A stretch of 64,000 bases of DNA from Coniferiporia sulphurascens. Its lineage: Eukaryota; Basidiomycota; Agaricomycetes; Hymenochaetales; Hymenochaetaceae. A program made the position numbers and the translations under genes. How positions within the stretch are numbered: position 1 is the stretch's first letter; every line of letters begins with the position of its first letter. Shown here in pieces: positions 34,132 to 47,156 of this stretch. Location: the NCBI GenBank assembly GCA_002794785.1, contig NBBA01000004.1, forward strand, positions 1,798,001 to 1,862,000, given 5' to 3'. A model generated the notes under the pieces. That model saw only the letters and a list, made by a program, of their open reading frames with translations. It had not been told where the DNA came from and made no database searches.

Positions 34132-35909
34132 ATGCCACCACAGTCTATGACTCAAAAGGGGAGCTCGTCAAGACAGGATCTCTCAGTAATTCTCGTCACA
34201 GGCTCGTACGATCACGAAATTCGCTTTTGGGAGGCATGGAGCGGCATTTGCTCAAGGACCATAGCGCGCTCCGGTGAATCTGGCGTAAGCATATTGAACC
34301 TATTTCGTTTTTGCCGTAATATGCAACTCACTTCTCCGTGGCGCATAGCAAGTAAACAGGCTTGCCATCTCACCAGAGTAGGCCCTCACTCGTCTATCTC
34401 AGATGGACCATCAGCTAATATTAGCATCAACGTCCTTGCAGCAAGCGCCTATTGGCTGCTGCCATTCACAAGAAAGTTAATATATATGAAATTTCCAATG
34501 CATCTAATACGCCTGTGAGCTCCATCACAATCGGACGGCAATGAGATGTGTACTCAAAAATATGACCTAGATTCAAATGTTCGAAGGTAATGCGGGTCAT
34601 ACTGGAAATGTTACAGCTGTATCATTTCATCTGGAGGGAAAATGGGTTGTCACTGGTAGCGAGGATGGGACTATAAAAGTTTGGGACTTAAGGTACGCCC
34701 TAGTTTAACCGAGGAGCTGCATGTAGCTGACGATATGCAGGAGTGGCCAACCCCATAGGAATTACGACAACGGCGCGCCAGGTGTGTTGTGCGTACTCGC
34801 AGAGTCAAGCAAACAAAATTAACGTGTCAAAGTCAACGACGTCTGTATTCATCCAAACCAGGGCGAGCTCATATCTTGTGACCAGGCTGGCAGTATAAAA
34901 CTTTGGGACTTGTCGGAGAACGTTTGCATGCTCGATCTGGTTAGTTTGACAACCTGACATCCACTCATTGAACCAAGGAAGTAGTTTCGGCAGCTTTTCT
35001 AAAATTGTGAATTTCCAGGCTCCCGCGGGAGACGTGCCAATACGATCAGTAACCATCGCCTCGGACGGGTCGTGTTTGGTAGCTGGAAACAACAAAGTGA
35101 GCAGCTGTTCACTTTTGGCAACATTTGATAACACGAAGCACTAGAACTGAATTTTGGATTGGAATAAAGGGAAAGTGTTACGTGTGGAAAATAAACGAGG
35201 AGTCATCAGACCTTCCAAGATTCCAGGCGATCACGAAGTTTCAAGCACATAACAAATACTTGACAAGGTGCCTGCTGAGTCCCGACGTGAGGTCAGTTTT
35301 AGGCCGCCTTTTAAATAAAAAAACTCCTGGCGCTTGACTCATCTTTGTTATTAAAATTGTGTACCTTTACCTGGATTTCCTGTGGTAGATATCTCGCAAC
35401 ATGTTCGGCAGACACGACAGTCAAGATTTGGTCTATCGGTCGCAATTGGGAATTTAAGCTGGAAAAAATATTGACTGGCCACCAGCGCTGGGTCTGGGAT
35501 TGTGCTTTCAGCGCTGACTCGGCATACCTAGTTACCGGTAAGTCTTCTTCACGTATCCCACAACGTTCCCCCATCGCCATCGCGATTTATCTCGTCGATA
35601 CCATGGCTGCCGGCGTCTTGAGTCCTCCAAGTGACGATCACTTCTAATTGACTTCCCTTCTATCTTTTATTATAAATTATAAATTTCCTGCGTTATGAAC
35701 GCACCCCGCGACTGCGCATACAGCGTCCTCGGACCACATCGCACGCCTCTGGGAAATGGCCTCCGGGGAGACCGTGCGCCAGTACAACGGACACCACAAG
35801 GGTAAGTTTTTTCTATCGTTGATTCTTGCGCTGATGCGGGGACCGGACGCTGATTCAACCCTTCTGCTTAGCCGTCGTGTGTTGTGCCCTGCATGATGGG
35901 GCTGGGTAA
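34132..35909 (+). CDS. lst8: TOR complex WD40 subunit Lst8
   Basis: Eleven exons: 34132-34284, 34349-34377, 34442-34514, 34571-34692, 34741-34781, 34833-34939, 35019-35096, 35170-35291, 35389-35537, 35724-35801 and 35872-35909; 329 residues, the usual size. Seven WD blades can be followed: [99 protein letters not shown] and [19 protein letters not shown]. Lst8 binds the TOR kinase domain in both TORC1 and TORC2 and stabilises it, linking nutrients to growth. Intron 9 (186 bp) is long for this gene. The ATG at 34132 is preferred to an in-frame GTG 12 bases upstream. Confidence 0.95.
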
Positions 35910-36554
35910 TTCGCGACATCCGGCATCCGCAGTCCGATGCGTTCGGGGAGGACCACGCTGACCGAGCGTCCATTAAGCTCTGGGTATCGATGTACTAAGG
36001 AACGTGGCCATTCACGCATGTAATTATGTTATTATTGTAATAGCTCGGTCTTCCGCCTTTAGTTAGCTACGTCTTTTCCTGTCCCGGCGGCCGCAGCATC
36101 AAGCATGCGTTGTGTGAATTGGTGTACCCATATGCTACCCGAGGTTAAGAGATGTCGTGTATGTATACCGTGCGTACTGATCGTGGGTAGTAAGGCCACT
36201 CGGAAGGCTCGGAGAAACTCAAATACAGATACTGCATGGAACAAGCAACGCAACTCGCAGCCGTGTTCACCGGGCCGGGGCTCACTGAATCGAAAGGGAG
36301 CTCGGCGGACATAAATTTGCTATTCGCAGCCTCCACTCTAACCGCAGCTTGTGGGCAACAGGGGTATATCATAACGAGCGTGCGTCTGCAGCGCAAATAC
36401 GTACTGTATGTATGTACATGCACTCGACGCAACCGCGACTGCGGAAAAAATACACCCGTAACTGCTTCCTGTCTCGATATCCGAGTCCGAGTCGGGGGTA
36501 CAGAGATGAATAAACTGAACCATGGTCCACTGCAAGTGGCAGGCGTGCGACTTT
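35910..36554. other. Intergenic region between convergent LST8 and NUP49
   Basis: The 3' flanks of both genes. No exon with splice support. Confidence 0.45.
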
Positions 36555-39429
36555 TCACTTGACACTGAGACCCTCGAGACCAAACTCCCCAGAACCGAAC
36601 GCGCCGCGGTCGACCGCGCTGAACGGGTCGCGTGCACTACCAGTTCGCGCTCGCCAGAGTGTGCGGTATGTATCTTTGAGTCGTTGCAGCTCCGCGTCCA
36701 GTGCAGCCGCTTTAGCCGCGAGCGCGACGAACGACGCGTGCTGCGCTTGCAATGTAGAGGTGATCGCTGTTTTGCATTTAGAATAAGGAAAGGGGTGGAG
36801 TATACGTATGCAATGTAAAATTTATTTTTGTTGAGTTTGTTGGTTCCATGCAGGAGGCGCGTCAGGGCGAATGGGAAAGTGTGGCCGGTATCGAGGCACA
36901 CAGAACCGCATGGTCGCCACGGCGCGAAAACAATAGGAAGGGGAAGAAAGCGGTTAGCCATGCTCTCGAACATGTACCTTGGACGGAAGCAGATGAAATA
37001 AGCTGGTGTTCCCGCAACTCTGTCCTGCGCGTGGTGCTCCGCAGCAAAAAGACGTAGCGGGAATATTTAAGAAGTAACGCGGGAAGCCACGCAATGGTAT
37101 GCACAGTAATAGATTATAAATTTGGGAAGCGTAGAAAAGAAAGGGGTTGGAGTTAGAACTACACGCACATTGGGGGGTGATTGAGACGTGATTTGCTTCG
37201 GAGACGAGCTTGCGTTCGATTTGCTGCCAAACCAACCCCAACGAATTTCCGGTATTTGTTTATTGCGCCGCACAAGGCACAGAGGACCACGCGGTCCGAC
37301 GGGAGCCGGGAGATGCACGGTCAAGAAGGCATATGCACGAGTTTGCAAGCAGATTAGATAGAGTTTTCGAGGTTGAGTTTGATTCAGATGGTCCAAAAGG
37401 TGGATAAAGTGTTCAAATGCAGCGACACCAAGATTCGGCACCGACAATACCAGACAAATGGCCACCGTGGTTCGGCGAGCGGATGTCGGTGCCGAACGGT
37501 GTGCACGGTAGGATACCGACGATGGGGGAGATCCGTACACATGCCGCGAAAGAAAGGCAGATGATGTTCCGAGGAGTTGAAGGTAATCAGTAATCATCGG
37601 GAAGATATCAGCGAGAATATCGGAAAGAGAAGGCATAGTGAGATTGCACCTCAAGCGTGTTGTTGGCCCATTGTAATCGTTCATGTAACTGTCCAGTAAC
37701 GCGGCTGAAAAACCTAACAGGCGCATGGGTGGTTAGCTTAATTCAGCAGATATTTTTGTGTTGATGAAGCATTAAACTAGGATGCGATGACGCAAACGAC
37801 TTACTCTAATGGGAATCCAGAATAATTCTTTAGCCACGCGCTTTGCTGAGGGTTCTGTGGACTTTTGAAGGCATCTATGATGCGCGTTGCAGCGATTGTA
37901 TCTTGTACAGCCTGGTCCATCCGCGCGCGCAGTTCACGCATGGATGCGATATCCGCGCGGAGTTTGTTGATGCTGTTGACAAGGTCCTGAATTCAATTTT
38001 GTCAGATAACCGGAGAAGTAAGATAAGGGATAACTGGGTGGCATGATCAAGCAATTAGGGGGATATGTAAAGAGCAATGGATAATGGGGAATCTATGGCT
38101 CGTCCTACAGGCTAGACCATTATTCTTTGACTGCTTTTCCCGAGCGGTTCTTTGAACTTCGGGCGGCTAACATACCCCAGTGCGGTGAACACATGAACAT
38201 GCATAGGTATGCGGACAAGTAACACAAGCCAAGCAGACACCGGCCAAGCAAACGCGGCGGCGAACTGAAAAAGGTCCGGAGAAAAGGGCACGAGGCAAAC
38301 GTGGGAGAAGCATAGGCTCCCCGGGCCAGATTCTTGTGCAGCGGAGAAATGCGAAAGCAACCACGCGCAACACGACCACGCTTTCTCCCCGTTTATCATC
38401 CTAATTTCCGGCATGTACGGGTGGAGAGTCGCGGAGAAGTTGACAACGTATAGGGATAGAGGAACCACCGAAGCAGAAGACTGAGGTGGCAGAAGACGCG
38501 TACCTTGTGCACGCTCCTGATCTGCTCGGAGCCCTTCTGAGGCTCTTCGCCGAGCTTATGCTGCTTCAGCTCGTCACTGATCTGTACGCGACCCTGGATG
38601 TGCGAGCTTGAATTGCAGAGTTTGGGGTGTGGACAAGTGCAACGAATGGAGAAAGACAGTACGGCATGGCCGTCGACAAATGAATAAGTGCATCGGCAAG
38701 GGAGTGGAGCGAATGAATTGAGGACGTCGGGGACAGGGTACAATAGAACTGAACCGGTAACTCACTCGATCTGTTCAAACTTTTTCCTGACTTCCTCAGG
38801 CAAGTCGTTGAATTTAGTTGTCCGAGTGAACAGAGGCCCAGTCGATCTACAAATGTGATTTGTTAGTGTGGGCGGCTTACACGGTTAAAACGAGCGTCGG
38901 GTATAGAAGACATGTGGTCAGATGGCCGACAAGCGAGGAAGAAGGACCCACGCGTTTGACTGCTGTTGCTGTTGCTGCTGTAGTTGCTGCTGCTGCTGAT
39001 ACTGGGTATTCTGGCCAAAAAGAGATGGGGTAGTAGGGTTTGCCTGACCCGTTGTCGAGGCGCCAAAGCCACCGAACGCGCCAGGGGCAGGCTGGGAGGC
39101 GCCAAAACCCAGACCGAGGCCCCCAGGCTGAGCTTGCGATTGTGCGTTCGTGCCGAAAAGGCCGGTTGTTGTTCCCTGTGCAGGTTGTGATGCATTCGTG
39201 TTCGCGTTCGCGTTGGAAGACACGCCAAAGGGGTTCGAACCAGCCGCGGGCTGCCCGAAGAGACCGGTGGGTTGCGCGGGCTGCTGCTGTTGCTGTTGAG
39301 GCTGGGCAGTACTGTTTCCGAAGATACTTGTCGACGGCTGGGCGGGCTGGGACGCGTTCGCGGCATTGTTTGCGCCAAAGATACCCGTGTTCGTGCCTGC
39401 CGGCTGGCCGCCAAAGAGCGAAGTAGCAG

Positions 39430-39460
<31 letters not shown>

Positions 39461-39541
39461 CTGGCCTTGACCAGCAAAGGAGCCAAAGAGCGAGCCGGTT
39501 GGCTTTTGGGCGGAGGCCCCGAAAGCTGAAAACTGGGACAT
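36555..39541 (-). CDS. nup49: FG-repeat nucleoporin Nup49 (Nup58-type)
   Basis: Seven exons: 39541-38952, 38846-38766, 38606-38504, 37986-37805, 37713-37650, 37223-37169 and 36766-36555; 428 residues. The N-terminal ~195 residues are an FG domain (GSLFGSF, TSLFGG, GIFGAN, GLFGQP, SLFGQN) interspersed with poly-Gln runs. The C-terminal half is coiled coil: DLPEEVRKKFEQI, ISDELKQHKLG, LRADIASMRELRARMDQAV, then LQAQHASFVALAAKAAALDA and TGSARDPF, which I match to the Nup49/Nup58 member of the Nsp1-Nup57-Nup49 channel complex. FG repeats form the permeability barrier; the coiled coil anchors it. Three introns are unusually long (517, 426 and 402 bp). Divergent from arrestin 2 with 194 bp between the start codons. 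Confidence 0.88.
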
Positions 39542-39735
39542 GAAGTAAGCGAGGAAGAACCAGAGTTAGGGCGGCTGGGCGGAAAAGGAAGAAAGATTTG
39601 AGCAGTGGCCCATATGGTCACAGCGTTCCACATGCTACCTCCTCCTCCTCCAGCTTTTAGTCCGTCCGCCATGCATCCCCCCTCTTTCCAGCATTATGTT
39701 GCCCGTCTTCAACCCCTCGACTATCGTCGGCGGCC

Positions 39736-41697
39736 ATGCTCAATGACTCTCCCAGCGACAAAGACCCTCCAGACAGCCTCCAGCACTCTGCACCCCCGAG
39801 CTACGCGTCACTCACCATACCGTCCGCAACCAGCTCCGCGCCCCGGCGCCCTGCCCTCCAGCCCTCGACGTCCCGGGCCCGCGTCGAGCACCAGTACTCG
39901 CTTTTCGACTCCCGTAATGTGCCCTGGGCTACCCTCAAGCTCTCCTCCAACGTCGCGTCCCCGCGCTTCCTGCCGTCCTACTTTGACGGTCACGTTGTCG
40001 CCGGCGCGGTCGAGCTCGCCCTCACCAAGCCCGAGACCATCCAGGCCGTCAGCATCACACTGTCGGGCACTATTGTCGCCACCAATGCGAACCCGCTCAC
40101 GTTCTGGGAGCTCACCCATGTTCTGTGGAGCTCGGACATGGGCGACCCGCGCGCGCAGATTACCACCCAGCAAGGGTCTCCATCTCCATCATCATCGCGC
40201 TCTGTCCTAGGCAAGAGCACTACAAAGCTCGTCGGTGCGTACTCGTGGCCGTTTGCCATCACGTTGCCTGCAACATGTAGTGTCCCGCTGCGTTCGAAGC
40301 AGCCGCCCACCACCCTTCGCCTGCCCCCGTCCTTCTCCGAGAAGGGTGCCGCACAGTTTATAAACTATGAGATAAACGTGCGTATACGAAGAGGTCCCCT
40401 GCGAATAGACAATAAGTGCGTGATAGTCCCCTCCGCTTCGCGTCCCACGCAGACCCCCTAATCGTGGCATTGAAACTTGAGTCAGGCTTGGGACACAGTT
40501 TGGGTTTGCGCCGCGAGTGCGCCCACCAGCACCGTCGTTACTGAGGCGCTCAGCGTATCAAGAGAATACCCCTCTATTAGGACCGGAAGCTGATGTGGAC
40601 GGTTGGGAAGTTCTTCCGCCAATAACTATATGCGGGAAAGTGTTTGGCGTACGTAACGTTGAGGCTACTTGTACTGTGAGCGATAAGTGTACATTCTCGA
40701 CAGGCTTGGCCATCTGATGTGTCCCATCGTTACAGTTCTCGTTCGCCTCACCGGTGCGCAATCACTAAAACCAGTCAATAAACAGTTTTGATTTTTGACG
40801 CGTTATTATTTTCGCTAGCTAACGTATACACGTGGTACCCCTGTCCCTTGCTCACTGACAATCGCTTGCGCAGATGTTCAGGCGCTCGATTTGATCTTCA
40901 CACCACTTTCTACTTCAGTTTATCTCATTCGCGAGGTTCTGTACAATGCCGGCGGCAGCCGAATTTCTCCAAACCCTGACTCAGGCGCTGTGGAAGACTG
41001 GGGTGTATCGAGTACATCCTCCCTGGACTCCTCACCCTCAGACATCTCTATAGGTGTGACTGCTTCGTCCCCTGCACCGAATGTTACATTTTCTTTTAGC
41101 CCATCTACGTTCCTCTCACCGCTCTCTCGCTCGACAACATCGACAACGGTCTCTACATCACACAGCGCCAGCCCGTCTTCAAGTGCGGGCCCCTCAAAGT
41201 CCTCAAAGAAAGCGAAGAAGTCAGCCTCAAACGTTGGACCCAAACTTGCTCTGCGAGGGGCGCGCACAGCAACCGCATGTGCGGTATGGTGGCCCGCGTC
41301 AGGCGCGGACTCGCAGGTTGGACGACGACGCATGGAGGGTGAGATAATGCTCCCTAAGGACCTCGTTCCGAGTTTCTCATTTGGGGGATTTAGTGTTTCG
41401 GTATATTTCTTTTTCTCCCATATTTTCGGTGCCTAATATGTGTTGTCTAATCCCGTTCCCCCCCAGTATTCGCTTGCATTGTTACCGTTCCATGCACCGG
41501 GATTCGATCCACCTTCCGCTGCTCGCGAGCCTATGCTGCTTGCACGTGTGCAAGTGGCTACCTTGCACGCGCAGAGCCCTCCACCACGTTCATACGCACC
41601 ACCGGGGCTTGAAGCACAGCGCACGGCTCACCAGGAACGTGTGCAGAAGCCTATGGTATGGGGGCTATACAATACGTATTCAGGTACGCTCGAATGA
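39736..41697 (+). CDS. Alpha-arrestin-like protein 2
   Basis: Five exons: 39736-40415, 40486-40675, 40736-40753 (18 nt), 40819-41400 and 41467-41697; 566 residues. The arrestin-like N domain has LPSYFDGHVVAGAVELALTK, LSGTIVAT and GAYSWPFAITLP. The second domain has LPPITICGKVFGVRNVEATC and DVQALDLIFTPLS. An APPSY sequence near residue 20 is a PPxY ubiquitin-ligase recruitment motif. Compared with paralog 1 it has an extra Ser-rich insert (around residues 330-400) and a longer C-terminus. The paralogs share intron phases and the 18-nt microexon, so they come from one duplication, now inverted and separated by LST8 and NUP49. Confidence 0.88.
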
Positions 41698-43371
41698 GCG
41701 GTTCGCCGCGTCCGTTTCTTTCTCGTTCCATCTGTCTTCGGTTTTTCTCCCCGTTCCATTCCATTCTATATAATTTCTTCCCCCCATGCTTCTCTTCTTC
41801 TTTTCTCCTCTTCTGCTCCTGCTTTCCACCATCGACCACCGGCCAGCTTCCCCTCATCCCATGAAAGGCACGCACAAAGCGGACAAGTGAATCGCATAGA
41901 CTTCAATCCGACCCGGTTGCACTAAGGCTTTAATTCATCCCCAAGATCCAAGCTGTTCGTACATATGTACTCGTACCTCCCGCGCACATTTTCCCTTCGG
42001 CCCTCGTTAACTGCTGGTCTCTTCCATGATGTCTCTTGCTCTCTGTTCCTCTCTATGACCAAAATGTGTATATATGCATGTACAGTCGGCGTATGGTATA
42101 TAATCTTAATGATAGCGACCGATCCGGATCTAGCCAGTGCATATCCAATGCTGAACTTTAGTAATAATTTGATGGAATTAGTTAACTTGAGGCTCGGGTA
42201 GCACTTTGAAGGTCCGTTCGTCACTTTAATATCAATGCCAGACGGCACCAGCTGCCTCTGATTCCCAGCATCACCTCAAGACGTCACGGTGTAGTTACAA
42301 TTGCACATGTACTGGCATGTGCGACGGTCAAGCCGACTCGTTCAACGTCAAAGTTCATATATTTCTTGATCGGACCAGAAATCCGAGGAAGGACGTGCAC
42401 TGTATGCGTACGACTGGCCGGGGTTCTCGGCAAGGGTCAGTAAATATGTAGGTAGGTACTGTGGCTTGAGATTTCAGGTTGGTGGTCATCAGCCCCGAGC
42501 ACCCTCTGGAGCAGGACCAGCAGGTACCTTGATCTTCGACCTTCCTGTGCTCTCTTCAAGCATCGATTTGGACCGTCCGGCGAAAAATAAGTTGAAACCA
42601 GCGGCATGGTTCACACCCCGCGCGGTTACGTTCAAGTTGTACAAATTCAAATTTTCAATACCCCAACCATGTGCGCTTTTCAAGTTGTACGTATGGACAT
42701 AACGAACTCTACGCTAACGCTCACCGGAATCCGGATAACGGGGCGGAGGAACCAGATTCAGAACTCACGCCCGTGTCCCCAAGGGCCAAGAGGCCTCGGC
42801 ACTGGATGCCTTCAAATACGCGAGGGCAAAAGATGGCGAAGCGCGCGGTCGCCAAACGCCCGAAGCCCCAGTAGCACAGGCTCGGAGTGTTAACATTCTT
42901 CTCAGCTCTCACTCTTCTCACTTCTCAAAAATTCCGGCGCGCGTGCTTTCAACCCTCTCCGCGCCCCGATCAAATAAATTCTCCACGGGCAGGAAAATGG
43001 AATTGCCGACCCGAGGAACATGCGCAGTTATGTCCGTCCGCGCATGCTCGATCTTGAGAAGCACGGGCGACAGTCGGCATCTTCTATGTGCGCGCTCACA
43101 AGCAAACCGAGCATATGGGGCTAGGGAAGGAGCACGTTGAACTGAGTAACTTCTAAGGACATCGCATGTATTACTGGCGCTTCTGTAAGGTACGAATGAC
43201 GTGGATAGTGGGACATGGCCCGGGCCGAACGTGAGGAGCAGATGGAGGGATGCAGGCGAAGATGTTCACCTGCGGTCCGTCTAATGAGAATAGGGTGAAT
43301 CGGGTAAAGTGGTGAATAGGATGGGGAGGTAAATTAATCTAAAGTTCTCGATAGCGGCGGGCGTTTGACGC
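41698..43371. other. Intergenic region, no supported gene
   Basis: 3' flanks of arrestin 2 and neutral trehalase. A basic stretch encoded at about 42770-42872 (AKRPRHW, KRAVAKRPKPQ) might be a small exon, but no partner exon or start could be fixed. Confidence 0.4.
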
Positions 43372-46300
43372 TCAGCCAGAGCTGGCAGTCATTGTCAAGG
43401 CCTCCATCGCAAGGCCAAGTGCATCCGTAGTCGCTGGGTGCGAGTCGCGGACCTGGGCCATCGCGTCGGCGATATTGCCCACGCCGAAGAACACCTCTGG
43501 ACTCGTGCAGGCGGCCACCGCGCGACGCATGTGGGTCGTCAAGAAGGACAAGCCGACCTGGTAAGCAGCTGCGTGAGGCCAAAAAGTGGTCATGAGTGCA
43601 TGTTCAGAGGAAACGGGCAAGCATTCTCACCATTCATCCACCCAAAGCCCTCTCGAGGAACCATCTTAAAGTCGATACCTTGGTTCCCATACTCCGCGTC
43701 AACGAGGTGAGAAAGCTTGACCGCATCGAACTAATTCGGCGAACAAGAAATCAAGTTAGCCGAACTGGAATGAGAGCACGGAACACCCCGGAGCACTAAA
43801 TCAAATAGAGGACCCTATAAGTCAAGTACTAACCTTCTCAGGAACAACACCGTTGAAATCCACAAACGCAGTCGTCATCCTGCGCCAATTTGAACCATTT
43901 CAGTAATCGTGTTTTCAGCTTCAGGTCAGAAGAGCGGGAATACGTACATATATAGGAAGCGGTACGCCAGTCGTTGCGCATCTTCCAGATAACCATACCT
44001 TTCCAGTCCGACCCATGCCATAATCTGGTGAGGAGGCCTGAGAGATTTGTTCGAAATTAGCACATGTCTTCTGATGCTGAGAAGTAGAGGATGAACGCCG
44101 CTAAACTCCCGACGACGGGCACTCACCATGCATACCTATGCGATGCGAGAAAGGCGGGCGTAAGCGAGAGTTCAAAGCCTCATGTAGATTTGAACTCACG
44201 GGAAGTCCCATTGACGATTTGGTCGGTCCAGCGAAATCTTACCCCTTGACTCTTCCGTTCCGGAAACCAACCCCCCAATGACCTCGAACTTCCTCAAAGA
44301 GTGCGTCCTGCAGTGTGACAATACGTCAGTCTTTTGTGGAAAGCAAGATGAACAACAACGTACACAAGTTTCCAGCACTGCTCTTCACTAGCAGCCCCGG
44401 CCCAAAGCATCCAGAATGACGTGACACTCTCATACAAGATTTGTTTATTCTGTACGGTGTCGAAGTCGAAATACGATTTCTTGCTCTCATTCCACTGGTA
44501 CTTGTCAATGATTTGTCTGCGGAACTCGGCGCGTTCGAACCACTCTTTACTTGTCTGCGGTTTAGCGGTTGAGAGCACTCTGTTCGAACTTTTGAAAGCC
44601 TCAGGTGTGATGGGAAACGGTGAGAGTGGGAAGCCTTCCTCGATCTCGAGCTCATCGTCGAACACCTCCCGAATAGCAGTTCCAATGTCGATCTCATACT
44701 TGTACAGCAATGCCTGGAGGTCAACCGTGCCAAGATTCGCGCAGCGCTTCTCAAAGCGATATGTGGTATCGTGCCCACTTTCTCGTACTGCACGATCATG
44801 CAAGAAATACTCATCGAGCTCCGGCTCATGTAACAGGCCTTCATTATACTTTTCGCTAAATTCAAGGACCGAAATGCCGTGCTTGTCGGCGTAGGGTTCA
44901 AGAATATGCGTAAAGTGGGTCGCCTCGGTCTCAGGCGGAATTCCGAGTCCGTCAGGGCGATACCGCGAAAGACCCGTCTTTGGGTCCAAACGAGGCTCGG
45001 ACATCCATATGGTATGATATTCCTTAATGGCGGCTTGAATGGCACGTTTCAACCAGGCGCGGTTCTCGTCTTCTTTAGAGCGGTCGAGTTGATTGTAAAT
45101 CTGTAAAGCCATGTCGGTAAGGAATGGCGGTTGGGTTCGACAAAGGTAGTAGCTCCGGCTACCATTGAGAATCTATAGAAGACTTAATCAATTTCGTGCA
45201 GATGATTGACCATCATGGACAAATGTAGAAGAATACCTTATTATAATGTTTAATTTCAAAAACGAAATGATCAACCATACCCTTAGCCATTGCAACTTGA
45301 CCATCAACGAGCAGGCCCAAAGAGATGAAGTACGAATCCCAATTGTACAGCTATGCAACAGTCAGTCACCATTTAGTAGCTCATCAACGGTGAACCTACC
45401 TCATTGAACCGTGCCCCCGGCACTATAAAGGGGATACCCTTCAACGTCCGATCACCTTTCCCGTCAATGACTTCCTCCATCGCCAATGCTAGAATACCAG
45501 GCTTATCGTTTAGACTCTTCACAAACTTCGGGTCATCGGGTTTCGGTGGAAGGACCTGCACGTCCAAATTTAGATGTGGCTTGTCCCTCGCCACCTTTCT
45601 GTAGTACTCTGCCATTGCAGGCTCGCCATACGGGACGTAAATGCGCGGGTTCACTCGTCCAGAACGATTCTTCGGGTCCGCGCAGATTATCTCTAGTCCG
45701 TCGCCGTCAATGCGGCGCGTTAACGAGTGCCAAAAGGAGAACTTGATCATGCGTGAAAGCCGGTCGACTGGGTTCTCCGTCAAGCGTGCCTCATCAAGGA
45801 CAATTCGCTTGCGGTTGTGATCTTTGGCCAGGGCAAGTTCCTGCAGAAGATTCGATAGCATATACGTGCCCTAGCGTACGCACTTAAGTGAGATCATTTA
45901 TCACGCCACATAAAGAGAATACGAGTCGCACCCTGATATCAAAGCTCTTGAAGCCATTGCTCGTAGCAGTCCCTAAAGCCAGAATCTTCGGACCAGCGTC
46001 TGTGATACTAATCTGGAAGTCCCCATCGGTATCCTCTTGCTCAAGGATGACGCGGATGGTCTCCTCGACGTCTATGAGGAATCGTCTAGGAGCGGTAGGT
46101 TTCTCGTCGTGCGACATACGACGAGGGCGCGAATGGGCCTCATCCTGAAACACAGGCCGACGCACAGGGTTATACCCATGGAGATGCGACTAACGTAAAG
46201 ATAGACATTAGCAAACTCGCACCCCCCTCAAGAAAGAGAAAATGGATGAGTCGGAGTCCGCGGGCGCCACGACACTGACAGGCCCGCCTCCTCTGGCCTG

Positions 46301-46465
46301 TAGTATGTAGGCAACAAGGGCAAACGAACTCACGTTTGAATATGTGCGCGACCGACTAAAATACTCTCCACCGCCATAGTAGGCAGAGGCGTCCGTGTTA
46401 ACCGGCGTGAGGTCGTGGTCGTCTATGAAGGACACACCCGGAGGGTGCGCCAGAATTGGTGCCAT
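43372..46465 (-). CDS. nth1: Neutral trehalase (GH37)
   Basis: Hydrolyses cytosolic trehalose to two glucose. Eleven exons: 46465-46334, 46189-45932, 45870-45400, 45350-45237, 45172-44364, 44307-44200, 44135-44127 (9 nt), 44037-43948, 43879-43834, 43730-43631 and 43568-43372; 777 residues. The N-terminal regulatory region has RRMS, a PKA-type phosphosite context, and a calcium-binding-like [12 protein letters not shown] loop as in yeast Nth1. The GH37 domain has [38 protein letters not shown] and [15 protein letters not shown]. The second signature, normally QWDxPxGWAP, reads QWDFPYAWPP; the changes fall in and next to the 9-nt microexon. That needs RNA confirmation. The length is normal for the family. 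Confidence 0.93.
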
Positions 46466-47156
46466 AAGAGGGTCACTAAGGTGTACGGGGTGCTATTGAA
46501 GACGACAAGATGAGCGGCGATTGGGGAGGGAAGAGTAGATGATGGAAGCAAGAGAGAAAGGCGCAGGGAAGAAGGGCTGGCAGTCACGTCAGGTGTGTAG
46601 CCTGAGTTTTATGTACAGACCTCCCCTTTTAGGATGATCGGCGTCCCTTTACCCCGCATTTCGGATGTCCTTTCCTGCATCCAAGGCCTCACTCTCCCTT
46701 GCCTGCTTTGCAATTGGTGATATACTTATTCATTCATCGCATTCCCTGCGGCGATACTGGAATCAGAAGCACTTATCGAACCGTGTTCGCACTTTTCGGC
46801 CTCGGACGCGTCACGGACTCAAGATTAGGATGCTGGCGCCAAATTCGCGTGGCAACCGCCGTGCCTTCACTAATTCAGTTGCTGCGATTTGCCCCGCGCA
46901 TCCACACATCAACAAAGTATTCGTGCTTAAATCCTTCGGAGTAGCTCTGATTGGTCTGCCCACTGAATGAAGAGAGCCGGGCCTACTCAACGGAAAAATT
47001 CATGTTCCAAGTTATCCAAAATATGTGGCGAATAGTGGCTTATTCGTGGTGCAAAGTGACTAGCTCGATGAGTAGCGCGCACCCACGGCTATCCGTTTCT
47101 CTCGTCCGACGCCTCCGAACAACCAAGCTCCGGCCGGTATCAGTTCAACAGTCAAA
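46466..47156. other. Intergenic region between ATG22 and neutral trehalase
   Basis: Holds the trehalase upstream region and the ATG22 3' flank. ORFs at 46665-46970 and 46699-46944 overlap each other and lack motifs. Confidence 0.45.

Noticed and set aside
38918..39541. Poly-Gln and CAG-type runs in NUP49 as a microsatellite feature
   Set aside because: They are part of the FG-domain coding sequence and typical of this nucleoporin type.
38863..39672. 269-residue minus-strand ORF overlapping NUP49 exon 1
   Set aside because: Ser-rich shadow in another frame of the FG-repeat region.
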